Below are positions 31,452 to 43,445 of a stretch of 64,000 bases of DNA, one piece after another. The translations under genes and the position numbers were made by a program. The notes below the pieces were generated by a model. The model made no database searches. It saw only the letters and a list, made by a program, of their open reading frames with translations, and was not told the origin of the DNA. The stretch's first letter is position 1, and each line of letters starts with the position of its first letter. This DNA is from Cristatella mucedo (taxonomy: Eukaryota > Bryozoa > Phylactolaemata > Cristatellidae): the NCBI GenBank assembly GCA_009760855.2, contig WPIO01000251.1, forward strand, positions 124,001-188,000, read 5' to 3'.

Positions 31452-34400
31452 ATGGCGGCAAGACTGCTGAACAACCTGGGAAGAGTAGGCCTCGGCATTG
31501 CTGTTGCTGCTGGTGTCGTGAATTCGGCGCTGTATAACGGTAAATCAAGCAGCCGGTAGCCACGCATTTGGCAACGTTGCTAAGATATCGGTCGTTGTGT
31601 AGAATTATATTTGTTTTTCAGTTGACGGTGGCCATCGTGCTGTTATATTTGACCGATTCCGTGGCGTCCAGGATAAAGTAGTTGGAGAAGGCACTCACTT
31701 TATGGTTCCTGTCGTCCAGCAGCCTATCATATTTGACATTCGATCTCGACCTGCTAACATTCCATGTGTGACCGGAAGCAAAGGTAAGGAGCAATTAGCA
31801 ACTGCTTCTTTCTGTTCCATGTGTTTTTGAGTTTATTTCGAAGGTGCTCTTGATGCTGGTATTGGGCCTCAATTGTTGTATCTGCTGGTATGTACCATCT
31901 AGTACACTTGGTTCTTAAAACCTTTTCAAGACTGCGCCATCAGTCCCCGAGCTTCCAAAGTCTCTAATGTATACTAAGCATCCGTGACGTGACACATACA
32001 ATTAGTTTAAAATCCACTTGTTTTCACAGCATTTGTTCTGTCAATGTTAGTTGTCTTTTGTATGCTAATGCCTGCTGAAATTAAGCATATTATTCCTAAC
32101 CAATAAACATTGTTTCTGCATAATAATAATAATAATAATAATAATACACTTGATAAAAGTGCCCACAGAAAACGCAATCTCTTTGGTCTAGCGGTTAAGG
32201 TGCTTGCCCCGACCAAGGTCTGACTGAGGTCGTGGGCTCGAGCCCCGAAGCATATGTGAAGCGCCTGAATAGAGATTAAGTTCTCTTGGGGGCGCTATAT
32301 AAATGAAATGAAAAATGAATTATAGATGCTTTACATTTGCTGGCATGCTTGTTGAAGCATGCCACTTAGGTTATCATTAAACTTTGTAGCTTGTCGTGCT
32401 TTTAGCAGCAAAGCGTTCGGATAGAGATACGCCCTTGGCGCTATTCGAGCAGCCAATTGTTACTGTCTTACCATGCGTGAAAGCATGCAGGATAAGCCAT
32501 TGTTTCATTGTGTTGAAATATTTCCTGCTACTGATGTAGTCACTATTTTTAAACTAGATTATTATGTTGTCTCCTCTTAGCACTTACAACTGTGAAATAC
32601 TGGATGCTACAAGTATCCTCTATAAAAGTGTGCTTACCGTATGTGCATTTTCTTATCACTTATTAAGAGTTGGAAGCATGTTATTGCGAGCAGGCAAAAC
32701 CGTTTGCATGACAATTTTTGAATAAGTATTGGAAATTGATGGCACGATATAAATGTGAACCGCTAGCAGTATATTATGACAAATAACTAGGTCGTGAAAT
32801 CGAAGTTGTTTCCTGGGTCTCTAGTCAGTTTGCCAAATGCATATACTAAATTTGCGAACTTTTTAATACATGCAGATTGCTATGGTTTTGGCTTCATGGG
32901 GTTTGTTGGTACTTTTTCAGCAGTTTTACACAGTCCATTATTCCTTTATCATCACAAACGTTATGTAGTTGTTTTTTTCCACTCTAGCTTAGCTGTGGAT
33001 TTCTTGGTTATTCTTAAACCAGGTCTGACCTAGTTTTACATGCGCAAAACCGGAACTTTCAAATTTGATGTGGCTTGAAGGATTTCGTGACCGTCATTAA
33101 GGTGGGTTTATGCCTAGTGGGATGCTTGGCATATCCAAAAATTTGAACTTATTGTTCTGTTGCTATTCTTTGAAGACCGAAACTGCTAGCTCAACTCATA
33201 AACCATCGAACAAGTAATTTACTCTTTTTCATAGCTAATGTAGTAGCAATGGTCACAGCATGCAAATTTTTAGCTTTTAGTGATTTGTCGTAAAAATGTA
33301 ATTAATTTGTATAGTGCCCTAAGAGAACTTAATTTCTATTCAGGCGCTTCACATATCCCACGGGGCTTGAACCCATGACCTCAGCCAGACCTTGGTTGGG
33401 GCGAGCACCTTAATTGCTAGACCAAGTCAGCCAATTGTCGCTATTTTCCCCTTGATTTTGTGAGTCAGTACTTAGCTAATCTTTGAAATTGTTGCTCAAA
33501 CATTGTGTGCCAGCTCTGTAGTCTGGCTGTTGCTCATATATATCATGCACCTGCAAGACGCGGTTCCTTGCAGCAAATGTAAAGCATCCAGAGAGAGATT
33601 GAGTTCTCTGGCTGCGTTTTATCAAGTTTATTACGGTTAAGATGTCAAATCTTCAGCAGTTTTAAGAGGTTCTTGCCGAGACTCGATGTGTTTAGTTCAG
33701 CAGGCTGCTTGTTGCTATTAGATTGGACATACGAATTGTCTAGTGCTAGATGCTCTATGGGTGTTTCTGTACTGTTTTAATGCGATTCTCTTGTAGATTT
33801 GCAGAATGTAAACATCACCTTACGCATCCTTTTCCGACCTTCGGCTGATCAGCTTCCCAAGATATTCACCAACCTTGGTGTTGACTATGATGAACGTGTC
33901 TTGCCTTCGATTACACGTGAAGTTCTTACGGCTGTTGTGGTAACGAAAATGAATGGATTGGCTCACTAGCCGTACTGTGACGTACTTTTTTATGGCCTTG
34001 CATAGTGTCTAGAAAGAGATTTGGTTCTCTTTAGGCGCTATTGCCTCGTTTGTCAGACGTGGAAAATGTTTTAGTTCGTGTGTTGGAAAGTTGCTGCTGC
34101 CCTGTTTTGATAATTGTGATTGGTCTCTTAAAGTAACTTGGTAACTTCAATATGTACCAGCAACCCACTCATGCCGAGTCCTCTCAGGGTGTCGGCCATC
34201 CATTGGTGCATGAGAATCTTGTTGCATGCTTAGTTTACCATAAAAAAAGGTTTAGTTCACTTTGTGTGCTATATGAATATCTTATTCTTGTTATATTGGT
34301 TATTGTAAGCTGTGTTACATTTGCAGTGCTCGCTACTTTTTAGGTTTCTTTGCAACTTGTTTGCTCCGTACTTCATGGCACTCGGTAGGGTGTAGCATAC

Positions 34401-37400
34401 TGTAAATAACTCACTGCCCAAATGCACTTCTGTCCTGCTAATATCGTATAATAATAATAAATAATAATATAATATAATAATATCGCTAATATTTGCACAA
34501 TCAATTGTAAACCTCTTGTGGCACGTGTGACTACTTTAAATAGTTGGTGATATTTTGCAATACATAGCTTCACAGTGGTTTCTCTACGTTGTCTATGCCA
34601 ATTGCAATACGATGATATACTTACTTTATGCTTATGTTCTATAAGCTGCTGGTGAGTGGACAGAAGCAGTAGCTTGTGGATAAGTTTTAGGCATGCCTAC
34701 CCAGCAATTATGAAATGTAGGTAGCCCTTAGCTAGATGCACGTGTCTGATCAATGTGAGATGCCGACTCTATCTTTGGATCTCGGTAGATTCTTTATCTT
34801 GATTTTTTATTCTTTTTCTTGATAGGTTAATGTTTTAGGCTTTAATTGGGCAGTTCAAGACCGGTTTGTTTGCTATAGTAAGTCTATATATTGCTCCTGG
34901 CTCGTATCACCACTTGCATTGAAATTGAAGAATTATTCAAAATCAATAATTTAGCAGAGACAATAATTATAATTATTGTAAAGCTAAAGAACCAGTTGCC
35001 CGGCTCCAGCCTCTTAGACTTGCCCCTTTCCTTCTGTCCTTTGCATGCTTGCCTGTTCCTGTTAATAGCCACGAGTCCTGCAAACTAGCTGCCCTGAGCC
35101 TTCTTGTCGTTGCATGCATGTCTAACCATTATAACTTGCTTTTCATCAACTCTTCATTATTGCTTCTTTTCCAATGAGTTGTAAAGCATCTGGAGAAGAT
35201 TTGGTTATCTTAGGACACTGCAGAATACGATTGCTTGGTATTACTATTTGTGTCAATAAATATGTAGTTACTGACTTAGTATTAATAGAGATTGACATTA
35301 CTTCTGAGGTTTAATAAAAAAAAAATAATGCATCAACCACTGTTATGCATTTTTTAATTTATGATTTTTGCAATCCCAGGATGCGCTTTAATCTTGTAGC
35401 AACATTCAGAAAATGGAAAAACTAAGCTCATGCCTTTTGCATGTTCGATTGATTCTTATTTAGAGCTACATTTATGTAGCTATGTCTTAGCTGAATGTGT
35501 GTATTTGTCATTTGTGCATTCATCCTTGCATCACATGATCATGTATCGGCACTTTTTATTTTTGCAAAGAAATGATTTACTTTAGTTTCTTGGACATCTG
35601 TGACTCAGTACTTACATGTCTTCCTGCTCCTGTCAGCTTCAAGATGTCGTCCATTTATTTGAGGTTCCTTTATTCTCTTGGTCCAACCTGCCTATCTGAA
35701 GTACTTCCTGATCAGGCTATGCATCGTATCACCCATTCTTCTGATCTAAGTCGTTTTGCTGAACCGTTCATCAAACTCATTCTCTTGCCTTCAGTTCCAA
35801 GCTTGAAATGCAAGCCGACTGACGTCACGACATTGCCTGACTTGACAATATTTGATAAAAGGCACAAACACCACATATTTCTCTTAGTATTTAGTAAGGC
35901 CTGTTAAATGTCCTTTGTATGTTTATGGATGCTGACATTTTACACGATATCACAAACTTGCTTTCATTTTAGCATATGTTAAGGACCTAAAAAGGGAAGT
36001 ACAGTTCAGTGAGCTAAACAACCGTGAGATGATCATTTCAGCATATGAGCTGATATAACCCAGCAGTCCTAACTCTGATCTCTGACTTGCTTTCTGTTTC
36101 ATTTGGCTGAACTACTATCTCCGTGTGCTGCTCTAGTTAACTCACTGCAGCTATAATTTTTAAGCTGTAATTTTTTGTGTGGTCGAAATTGTTATTCTGA
36201 AGAGTAGCATGCTTGCATTTCACGATTCATGTCGTGGGTTTGAGTCTTTCAGCAAAAAATTCTTGATTGCTCACTGCAAGGTGGGGTTTTTGGTGCTAAC
36301 GCACTTCTGTCGAAATATAAATCAAGCCATCGAATCGGCCGACTTATTACTTGATATTTGTTATCTTATTCACAACAATGTTGTTACCTGATAAAACGCA
36401 AGTACTTAGCTAGTGAATGAATTTTATTCTAGGCACAGTTTGATGCAAGTGAACTCATCACTCAAAGAGAGCTCGTGTCACAGAGAGTGAGCGAAGAGCT
36501 GACTGACAGGGCATCTCAGTTCGGCCTCATTCTTGATGACATCTCCTTGGTAATTACACTATTGCAAATTGTTTGTGGCCAGTTTGCCTAATTTTTGCCT
36601 TTTTGGAGTGCCTGTCATGTTGTATGAACTGCCAATCAATCATTCATATGTATTCACCAATTCTCTTAATTTAGGCAAGTGCCGTGGTACATGCGTGACT
36701 GAATAATGTAATTTAATGTATCTCTGACTGTAACTCCACAAAATCACAAAGACTATGTGGGTGTTACGCAGGAGAGTTTTGTATAGCGCACTCACAGCCG
36801 TAAGGTTGTAAGCGACCGCCAACAGACTTCATCTCACGCAACTCAGAGAAAGTGGGAAGCATAGCAGAGTCCGGAGAGCAGAGAGTTGACGTAGTAGGTG
36901 GCATGGAAGTAGCACCTCAGGACTGCTGAAAAGGATAAGCCATAGTCGGCAGCAGGAGTGTAGTTGTCGTTGCATAAGAATTGTGGAATTGAGTTTACAG
37001 TCTACGGCCTGCAGAGCTAAAGCTTCTGTCGCCAACGGTCTTTAAGCAGAAGAATGGAGCAGCTAATTTATTGTCCACACAGGACCTGAGAGCGCCAAGA
37101 GGCTGAAACTGGTGCAGCAGTTCAGCTAGGTACGAAGGAGACAATTCGTAGCGGGCCTTGTGGGTCAGGGTAAGAACCGTGCTCAGCATCCGTTGCTATA
37201 CCGACATCCATCGTAGCTCTTTTAGCAAAGGAGACACGTGCTCAAACCTCGGGACTTGAAGACTAGTCTTACAGCCATATTCAGATGCAGTGACCTGGAT
37301 GCTTTTTAGGTAGCCCAGCCAAAAGAGAATTGCAATAATCTAGCCGAGACAGAACTAAGGAGCTAGTTCAATTTTTTTTCAAGCCACTGTGGAAGACAGC

Positions 37401-40400
37401 TCCTAATCTTAGATAGGGATCAGACGTGACGGCAAGCTGTTGAAGCAGTCTTCGGAATGAAGCCTAAATTTCGAGCACATGGTGACGGTCGCACAACAGC
37501 ATCGCCTATTAGAAGAGCAAAGCCTTCTAATCCAGCCAAACGCTTAGGGTGTCCTATGAACAGCAGTTCGGTTTTATCGTCATTTAGATTCAAGAAGTTT
37601 TCCGACATCCAGGATCGAATGTCGGCATGGTTAGCATTCAGTTGATCTGTTGCTGCAGCTGATTCCGACGGTTTGAATGACAAATACAGCTGAGCATCGT
37701 GGCCATAAAAGTGATATCCTATTTCATGGGTCTTAAAAAACCTTCCTGGAGGTTGAGTATAGAGAACAGCAATGGGCTGTGGATGGGCCCTTGAGGGACT
37801 CCACAGGTGACTGGCCTCGTGGGCGAGACCTGACCTCCACCCAACACGGATTGAATACGATTTAAACCACACCAGTGCTTCGTGTTCTCAGTCGTTCGAG
37901 TAGGACATCGTGGTCAATGGCATTGACGGCAGCTGATAGATCTAGCAAGGCTAAATATCATTCCCGTTATCGTTGCCGCATAGAATGTCATTGTTAATAT
38001 GGAGGAGAGCAGTTTCAGTGGAATGCTGCCTCTTGAACCTCGATTGAAATGTTTGACATTTCATTTTTTTCAATATGTGCAACCAGCTGCTTAGCGACAG
38101 TTTATTCAAGAATCTTCGACAAGAAATTAGGAAGGGAAACTGGGCGATAGTTTGCAAAGACCTCTGTATCTAAACCTGGCTTATGAAAAATTGGTCTAAC
38201 GATTGCCGATTTGAATGGCTTGGACATTATCGGACAAGCTCGGCATTACCCTGTATGTACAAGGAAGCAGGAACAGTAAACGAAACCGAACAATGATGCG
38301 ATAGGGTCTGCGGGCACACCACGAAGGTCAGTGGGGAAGACATCCTCTGTGATCACAAGATCCAGGATATGGCCACCGACGTGGGTGGTGTGATTAACGT
38401 ATTGGACCAAACAAAAAAGTCCCAGTGAGTCAAGAAATGAGCAGACCTGGCTGTTGATAGGGTTTTCAATGTTAATGTTGAAGTCTCGAGCAATCAGTTA
38501 CAGCCTGTCACACACCAATATTTTAGCAAGAAACTTCGATAACTCCTCCCTCTATGGACAAGTTTAGACAGCCAACAGGAAGTCGGTATATCACAACAGT
38601 GAGAGGCACTCTCTTTGATGAGGACCTGATTGTAACTAACTCAAACGATTGCCTATGCGAAAACTGCACATCTTATACCGAAACGGTTCAAGAACAACAA
38701 TTGCAACCCTGCCACCAACCTTGTCACAACGCATGGACTGAAAGAATGAGAACCCGGGAGGGATGGGCTCGGATATACAGCTACTGGAAAGAGGCGTCGT
38801 CCAAGTTTCGGTAAGCAGAAATGCATCTAGCTTCTCCTGGACAGTCGGATTGCGGATGAGTAATCCCTTGGTTTTAGCGGTAATTTAGTAGGCGGAATTT
38901 AAGAGGCTGTCCAACAACTTTGTGACGCCGATTAAGTGGCTTGCATTCAAGTCGGTGTGCTGACGGTATGGCAGGCGGTATGGCAGGCGCGGCCCCTCTG
39001 GATTTGAAAAGGACCTTGGTAACGGTCATGTGACCGTTAGGCCATAGGACCTTAGCAACGGTTTGTGAGCTTAGCATGCCTTGTGGTTTGTCCAGTTTTT
39101 CTAAATTTGCATGTAAAGCAGAAGTAAATGACCTGGAAGTATTTAAAAAAATCTATCTAGGTTAGGGCAGTCGCGTTTCATACTCGATTTAGCATTACTA
39201 TTCAGACGTTTGTGCCTATTACAAGCTTCGTACTAACTAGATTTGTGCCTTGGCTCCTGCAAACAAGCTGGCTTGGTGACGGTTGTGGTGGTGTTATGGT
39301 GTAGGAGAGTGTGGGCTATGAAGACTTGTTTTGAGGTTTCACCTCCTATGTCGCCTTTTGATGTGGAGCTTTCAGGGTAATAGTTGGAAATCTGTTTGTC
39401 TTAACATCCTAAATATGTACGACATTTCTAGAATAACTCTTTGATCGCTTCAGAAGCATATCTTAGTGAGGCTATTGTCCCAAGTGGCTTTTTGCAATCT
39501 GTTATATATGTCGCATGGTGCAATATTCGGGTTTAGTCTTAGGTATTATTATTTTAGCTGGTGGGCATTTTAGTGTGTGGTTTCATTATTGCTTTTTCTA
39601 ACCCTGTTCAAGCATCTAGACTAGTGCAAAAATCAACTGGGTTTGCTACTATAATATATCGCGCAAAATACTCCGACTCTGCAGGGTTTTTCTTTTCGTT
39701 GGTGGAAGCCGTGCTTTTAGTTTTAGTATGTTTATCCTTTGCAACGCCTCGCCCCGGGTTCATGGGTGTATTTGGCTTTAGCTGTGCAAAAATTGGCTGG
39801 AAACTATAATTGTCAAATTTAGCAGATTGCAGTGAAACTTGTGGCCGCCAGTGCGTCGTCTTCAATATTCTAACCCGGTGCTAGGACCGTTTGACTCAGC
39901 TGTAAATACATCAGTAATGGTAGCGTATTGTCGAAGCATTGGTAAGGTTTGCTAAAAAATGATCAGGCGGACAAGGTACCTGCTAACTGGTAGCCCTAGA
40001 GTGTCTTTTGTTTGGTTTAAGCATTCTGGGGAATTGTGGCTGTACGTGCTCCCTGTAACCATGTGCCTTGTCAGTTGATTTGACATTTACTCAGGGTACT
40101 TGGCAATTGACAGAGATCTTAATCCGGCCAAGTTTGACCTGCCTTTTTTACAAATCTGCTATTCCAGCAGGTGGCAACCATTAATTGAGCCTCTGGTGCG
40201 ACGGAGAGGGGAATTTTGGATAGTTCACGTCGACATACTGTCCTGTACTTTAGGAGCCTGAACTTTTACATTAGTTGGAGCTGGGTCATTACCAAGCGCT
40301 ATCACTTTCTCATTGGTTGAACTAGCTTAGTGCTATAATTTAATCATGTTGGTCTCATTCCAGTCACAATCGTTTGCTGCCACAGTAGACTAGGATATCA

Positions 40401-41090
40401 AGCTGTTGGCTGAGCGCAGGTTCTACAAAATGATTCTATCCTTGCTTTCTGTCCAGTCATGGCTTAAATAAAGCCTCTTAAGTTGGTTCTGCCATTATAT
40501 TGCATTAGTATGAACAAATGACTTATGAATCCTAATGCAAAGCTGTTTTTGCTTTTATGAACTAGTTAGCTTACATCCATAGAGCTGTATATCCTACCCA
40601 TACAAGCTATATCTGCCTGCAAGTAAGAAGCTGTCTATAGCTGTTTTGCCAGTATGCACAGCTTGGCGAGCTTCTTTTCCAGACTCATCTCACGTTCGGC
40701 ACCGAGTTCACCCAGGCAGTGGAGCTGAAGCAGGTCGCTCAGCAGGATGCCGAGCGTGCTCGTTACACTGTCGAGAAGGTGTGTTTGCCATCGCTAGTCT
40801 TTATTGTGTTATTTGTTGTCGAGATGTCTAAAGACTGTACTAACTTCATGGCTATGCATGTACACTAGGCCGAGCAACAGAAGCTGGCAGCTGTCATCAC
40901 TGCCGAAGGTGACTCCAAAGGAGCCCTACTGATCGCCAAAGCACTGCATGAAGCCGGTGAAGGTCTTATCGAACTGCGCAAGATCGAAGCGGCAGAGGAG
41001 ATTGCCCAGCAACTGGCCAACTCGCGTAATGTTGCCTGGCTGCCAGGAGGCCAGAGTGTTCTGCTCAGCGTGCCTGCAGCAATGTCCTAG
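31452..41090 (+). CDS. PHB1: Prohibitin-1 (PHB1), complete, six coding exons
   Basis: Coding exons are 31452-31539, 31622-31783, 33797-33939, 36433-36549, 40683-40778 and 40869-41090 (TAG). All introns are GT-AG and the phases join cleanly into 275 residues. The prohibitin family forms ring complexes with PHB2 in the mitochondrial inner membrane and acts as a scaffold/chaperone. Seen here: a hydrophobic N-terminus (about residues 11-28, [16 protein letters not shown]), an SPFH/PHB domain starting at [16 protein letters not shown], the conserved [15 protein letters not shown] and LPSITREVL blocks, and a C-terminal helical region ([20 protein letters not shown]). It is PHB1 rather than PHB2 because of the FDRFRGV and [10 protein letters not shown] wording and the short N-terminus. 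Length matches the usual ~272 residues; the extra residues are a C-terminal VPAAMS. The ATG lies 2 nt after a possible acceptor (ttttatttag), so a non-coding 5' exon is likely. Introns 2, 3 and 4 carry LINE and SINE insertions. Confidence 0.97.
32118..32375 (-). mobile_element. LINE-A tail in prohibitin intron 2, split by SINE-1
   Basis: (AAT)n and tgataaaagtgcccacagaa precede the SINE. tagatgctttacatttgctg follows it. Confidence 0.75.
32182..32314 (+). mobile_element. SINE-1 copy nested in LINE-A tail
   Basis: tttggtctagcggttaaggt, gtgggctcgagccccgaagc, gtgaagcgcctgaatagaga and ttctcttgggggcgctatat. Near consensus, so relatively young. It sits exactly at the outer edge of the LINE-A hairpin (after caatctcttt). 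Confidence 0.85.
33297..33441 (-). mobile_element. SINE-1 copy in prohibitin intron 2
   Basis: tatagtgccctaagagaact, caggcgcttcacatatccca and gcgagcaccttaattgctag are the complements of tail and head. It ends about 355 bp before exon 3. Confidence 0.8.
33555..33640 (+). mobile_element. LINE-A tail in prohibitin intron 2
   Basis: ttgcagcaaatgtaaagcat then agagagagattgagttctct is the terminal hairpin, followed by ttatcaagtttatta. Confidence 0.7.
35150..36005 (+). mobile_element. LINE-A remnants in prohibitin intron 3
   Basis: 35150-35225 is a decayed tail (gttgtaaagcatctggagaa). 35570-36005 is an old C-terminal RT piece ([20 protein letters not shown]) with 3' UTR words (gtatttagtaaggcctgtta). 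These are two insertions, both antisense-free with respect to prohibitin. Confidence 0.55.
36690..39085 (-). mobile_element. LINE-B, longest copy, antisense in prohibitin intron 4
   Basis: From the 3' end: UTR (tctgactgtaactccacaaa on the + strand), C-terminal block [43 protein letters not shown], and the palm region ([15 protein letters not shown] in place of [20 protein letters not shown]). Then a deletion, and EN words ([15 protein letters not shown] near 38330-38400, EKLDAF near 38840). It spans EN to 3' end but is deleted and frameshifted, and its catalytic YADD is lost. About 2.4 kb of the 4.1-kb intron. Confidence 0.85.
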
Positions 41091-41639
41091 GTATAGGTCA
41101 GCTCCCCGGGTGACATTTTCAGACCGCGCTGCTGTTGCTGGTCCCCTGTCGAATAATAATATAGGAATATGAAATTCCTTCAATATATCAGTGGCAATAT
41201 CGTGCCTACTGTTTGCTGAACCGGAATGTAATGGATTCCGGAATGAACGTGCTTCAGAATCCGGAATCAATTAGTGCTTCAGCCCAACTTGATGCAGTCG
41301 TAAGGGCTATCTCATCAGCAGCCCTTCGAAGCATCATCTGGTTTGAGCTACAACTGGCAAAGGGCATTCATGACCGAGCTTCCGGTATATAGTGGCTGTG
41401 TTGTATATGATAGGTTAACTGCCCGTGGGCTGTCAGCTTGAGTGAGAGCATTCATGCAGCCTTAGTGTTTTGACTATAATAATGATAATAAAAAACAGTT
41501 GGCAAAGTACGTGCTGCCATGTTTCTTTTACAAGCAAAAAGTGCAATAATGCTTGCCATTAATGGCACGATGTCTTAACTTCTGGCGTCGTACACAAGCA
41601 GTCACTACGATTCGTAGTGGCGAAGGTACCTCACCTACA
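41091..41639. other. Prohibitin 3' flank
   Basis: Presumed 3' UTR up to about 41510. No second gene seen. Confidence 0.4.
41487..41492 (+). terminator. Candidate polyadenylation signal of prohibitin
   Basis: AATAAA lies about 400 bases after the prohibitin stop, in gataataaaaaac. It is the first canonical hexamer seen downstream of the stop. A poly(ATAAT) origin by chance is possible. Confidence 0.35.
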
Positions 41640-42270
41640 TTTGCTTGACGGTGATGCGATTGAGCTGCAAATCTCAATAGATTTACTTATGTGCACAGAT
41701 TGCACGCTGAAGGCCAAGGTGTCTACACGGCTTGTGACAACCTATGCCCTGACCACACCCTGCTTGGGTGCAAGCATGCCAAATCAGGAGAGAGAACTCC
41801 CTGTTGCCTTTCACCGGCACTACAGCGACAAGTGCAGGAGGCCAGGCGTGCGAGGCCTGACTTAGCCGAGACCCACAAGGGCTGATGGATGACCTAAAGC
41901 TACGTCAAGGGTCAACTCTGCTCCACTCGACCCTACTGCATGTGGGGCAACCAATTTTACGAATGGGTTCCGGCACATATTACGAAGGTGTGCAGTGGTC
42001 GTTGGGCTTATGCTCGAATGGACTCAGCCGGTCAAGCTGTGGAGTACCAGTGCCCTGGTTACCTGGCGATGCGTCGGCCTCACTCAGCTGCGTCCTAGCT
42101 GCCAACCATGTGTCAGCATACATGCGAGCATGGATTGACAATTATCTAATATTTTCACCTTTCTGTGTGGTCTCAGGCTATGGGAGAGGAATGTTTCGGA
42201 TTAAGCACCATACAGCGACATTCGGCCCTCGAAGCCTTAGAGCGTTTCCGGAACGACCCACTCTTTAATC
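41640..42270 (+). pseudogene. Broken Cys-rich ORF, probable transposon relic
   Basis: One frame reads for about 190 codons, interrupted by four stops but never shifted. It has a Cys/His-spaced start (TACDNLCPDHTLLGCKHAK, then TPCCLSPALQRQVQEARRAR), then WGNQFYEWVPAHITKVCSGR, then VEYQCPGYLAMRRPHS, and ends ALEALERFRNDPLFNL plus TAA. The Cys pattern suggests zinc binding. The non-random composition over a single frame argues for a decayed coding sequence, most simply from a transposon. I cannot name the family. The last segment also sits behind an acceptor-like tgtggtctcag, so a surviving terminal exon is an alternative. Confidence 0.35.
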
Positions 42271-43102
42271 TGTAATGTAGGAGTACAACGTTAAGATAGA
42301 ATGTCATATGCAGATGACTTATAATGGTTCTTCAAGCAAAGCTTATGCTTGCATATCATTTACCGGTGCTATGTCCAGAATAATTCCACTTTTTTAAATC
42401 ACTTGGTGAGTGCCAATAAGATCACTATAGATGAGTGCCAATCTCGGTGTGGTATCATTGAACCTCCACGTAATTATTAATAAACATGTTGGGTATGCAA
42501 TGACATCTTCGAAACAACAATTGATTGACAGGCGACCTTTCTGCAGACTACTTTGTCGTGGTCAGAATAGCAGGCATCGATTGATTACCACTGAACTGGA
42601 GTTTGGATGGCACTACTGCTTGCTACCAAACTTGAGCCGACTAACTTGCAACGGCAAACAAAACAGCGGTTTTGGTGAATTTTCTTATCAATCCAATTTA
42701 ATCATGTATCGTCTTTGCTTTTTTGTCGTTCACACGATTTCAAGATCAGAACTGACTTAAGTTTTTAATAAAGTAATCATTTTCAAATTATCATAAGCCC
42801 CTTATCTTATTAGTTACCAATACTAAATAATATCCTTTGCTGAATTGATATGCAGTCCAGTAATCTATTCTGAGAGTATTGAGTTGATTTCGCTTAACTC
42901 GCGGATATTAAACAGGGTAGAAATATTTATATCTGGCCTGGTGACGCGCTAGAAATTAATCAGATTTGTCTGATTCGTGGCCTACCGGGACAAGGTTTCG
43001 CTATCGAGTAATTGTCTTCGCTTGATAGCGGACAACGTATATGCTGAAATGCTATTTGTTTTTGTATTATCGACAAAACCACGGACTAGTTTGTTCATGA
43101 TA
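42271..43102. other. Unresolved DNA
   Basis: A 109-codon ORF (42431-42760 +) has no recognisable features. Nothing else seen. Confidence 0.35.
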
Positions 43103-43210
43103 ACCATAATAATGCACTTGATAAAGTGCCCTCAGAGAACTCAATCTCTTTCTAGGCGCTTTAAATTTACTGCAAATGGAAATGCAATTGGATGGTGAAA
43201 CTAATGCTCA
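43103..43210 (-). mobile_element. LINE-A tail
   Basis: ccataataatgcacttgata, agtgccctcagagaactcaa and aggcgctttaaatttactgc give the tail and hairpin complement. Confidence 0.8.
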
Positions 43211-43445
43211 AAATCTAATGACTGAGCACATTAGCCTACTTATAGAAATGATTTCTTTAAACTCACTTTTTCTTTTTTACCTGCTTACCTTATTTTACCT
43301 ACTTCGAAATCAGCACTGCTAATTTACATTGCTTTCAATGATAACCAGACGTACAGTAATCGATGCAACTCCGCAGTCAGACATTGTTGGGTGCATTTTA
43401 ATTCTGGTTACGCATCCGGTATAGAAGTTGATTACATTTAAAGTA

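Noticed and set aside
31540-40868. Intron-encoded snoRNAs in prohibitin
   Set aside because: Looked for box C/D pairs in the short introns 1 and 5 and saw none. The longer introns are mostly TE sequence.
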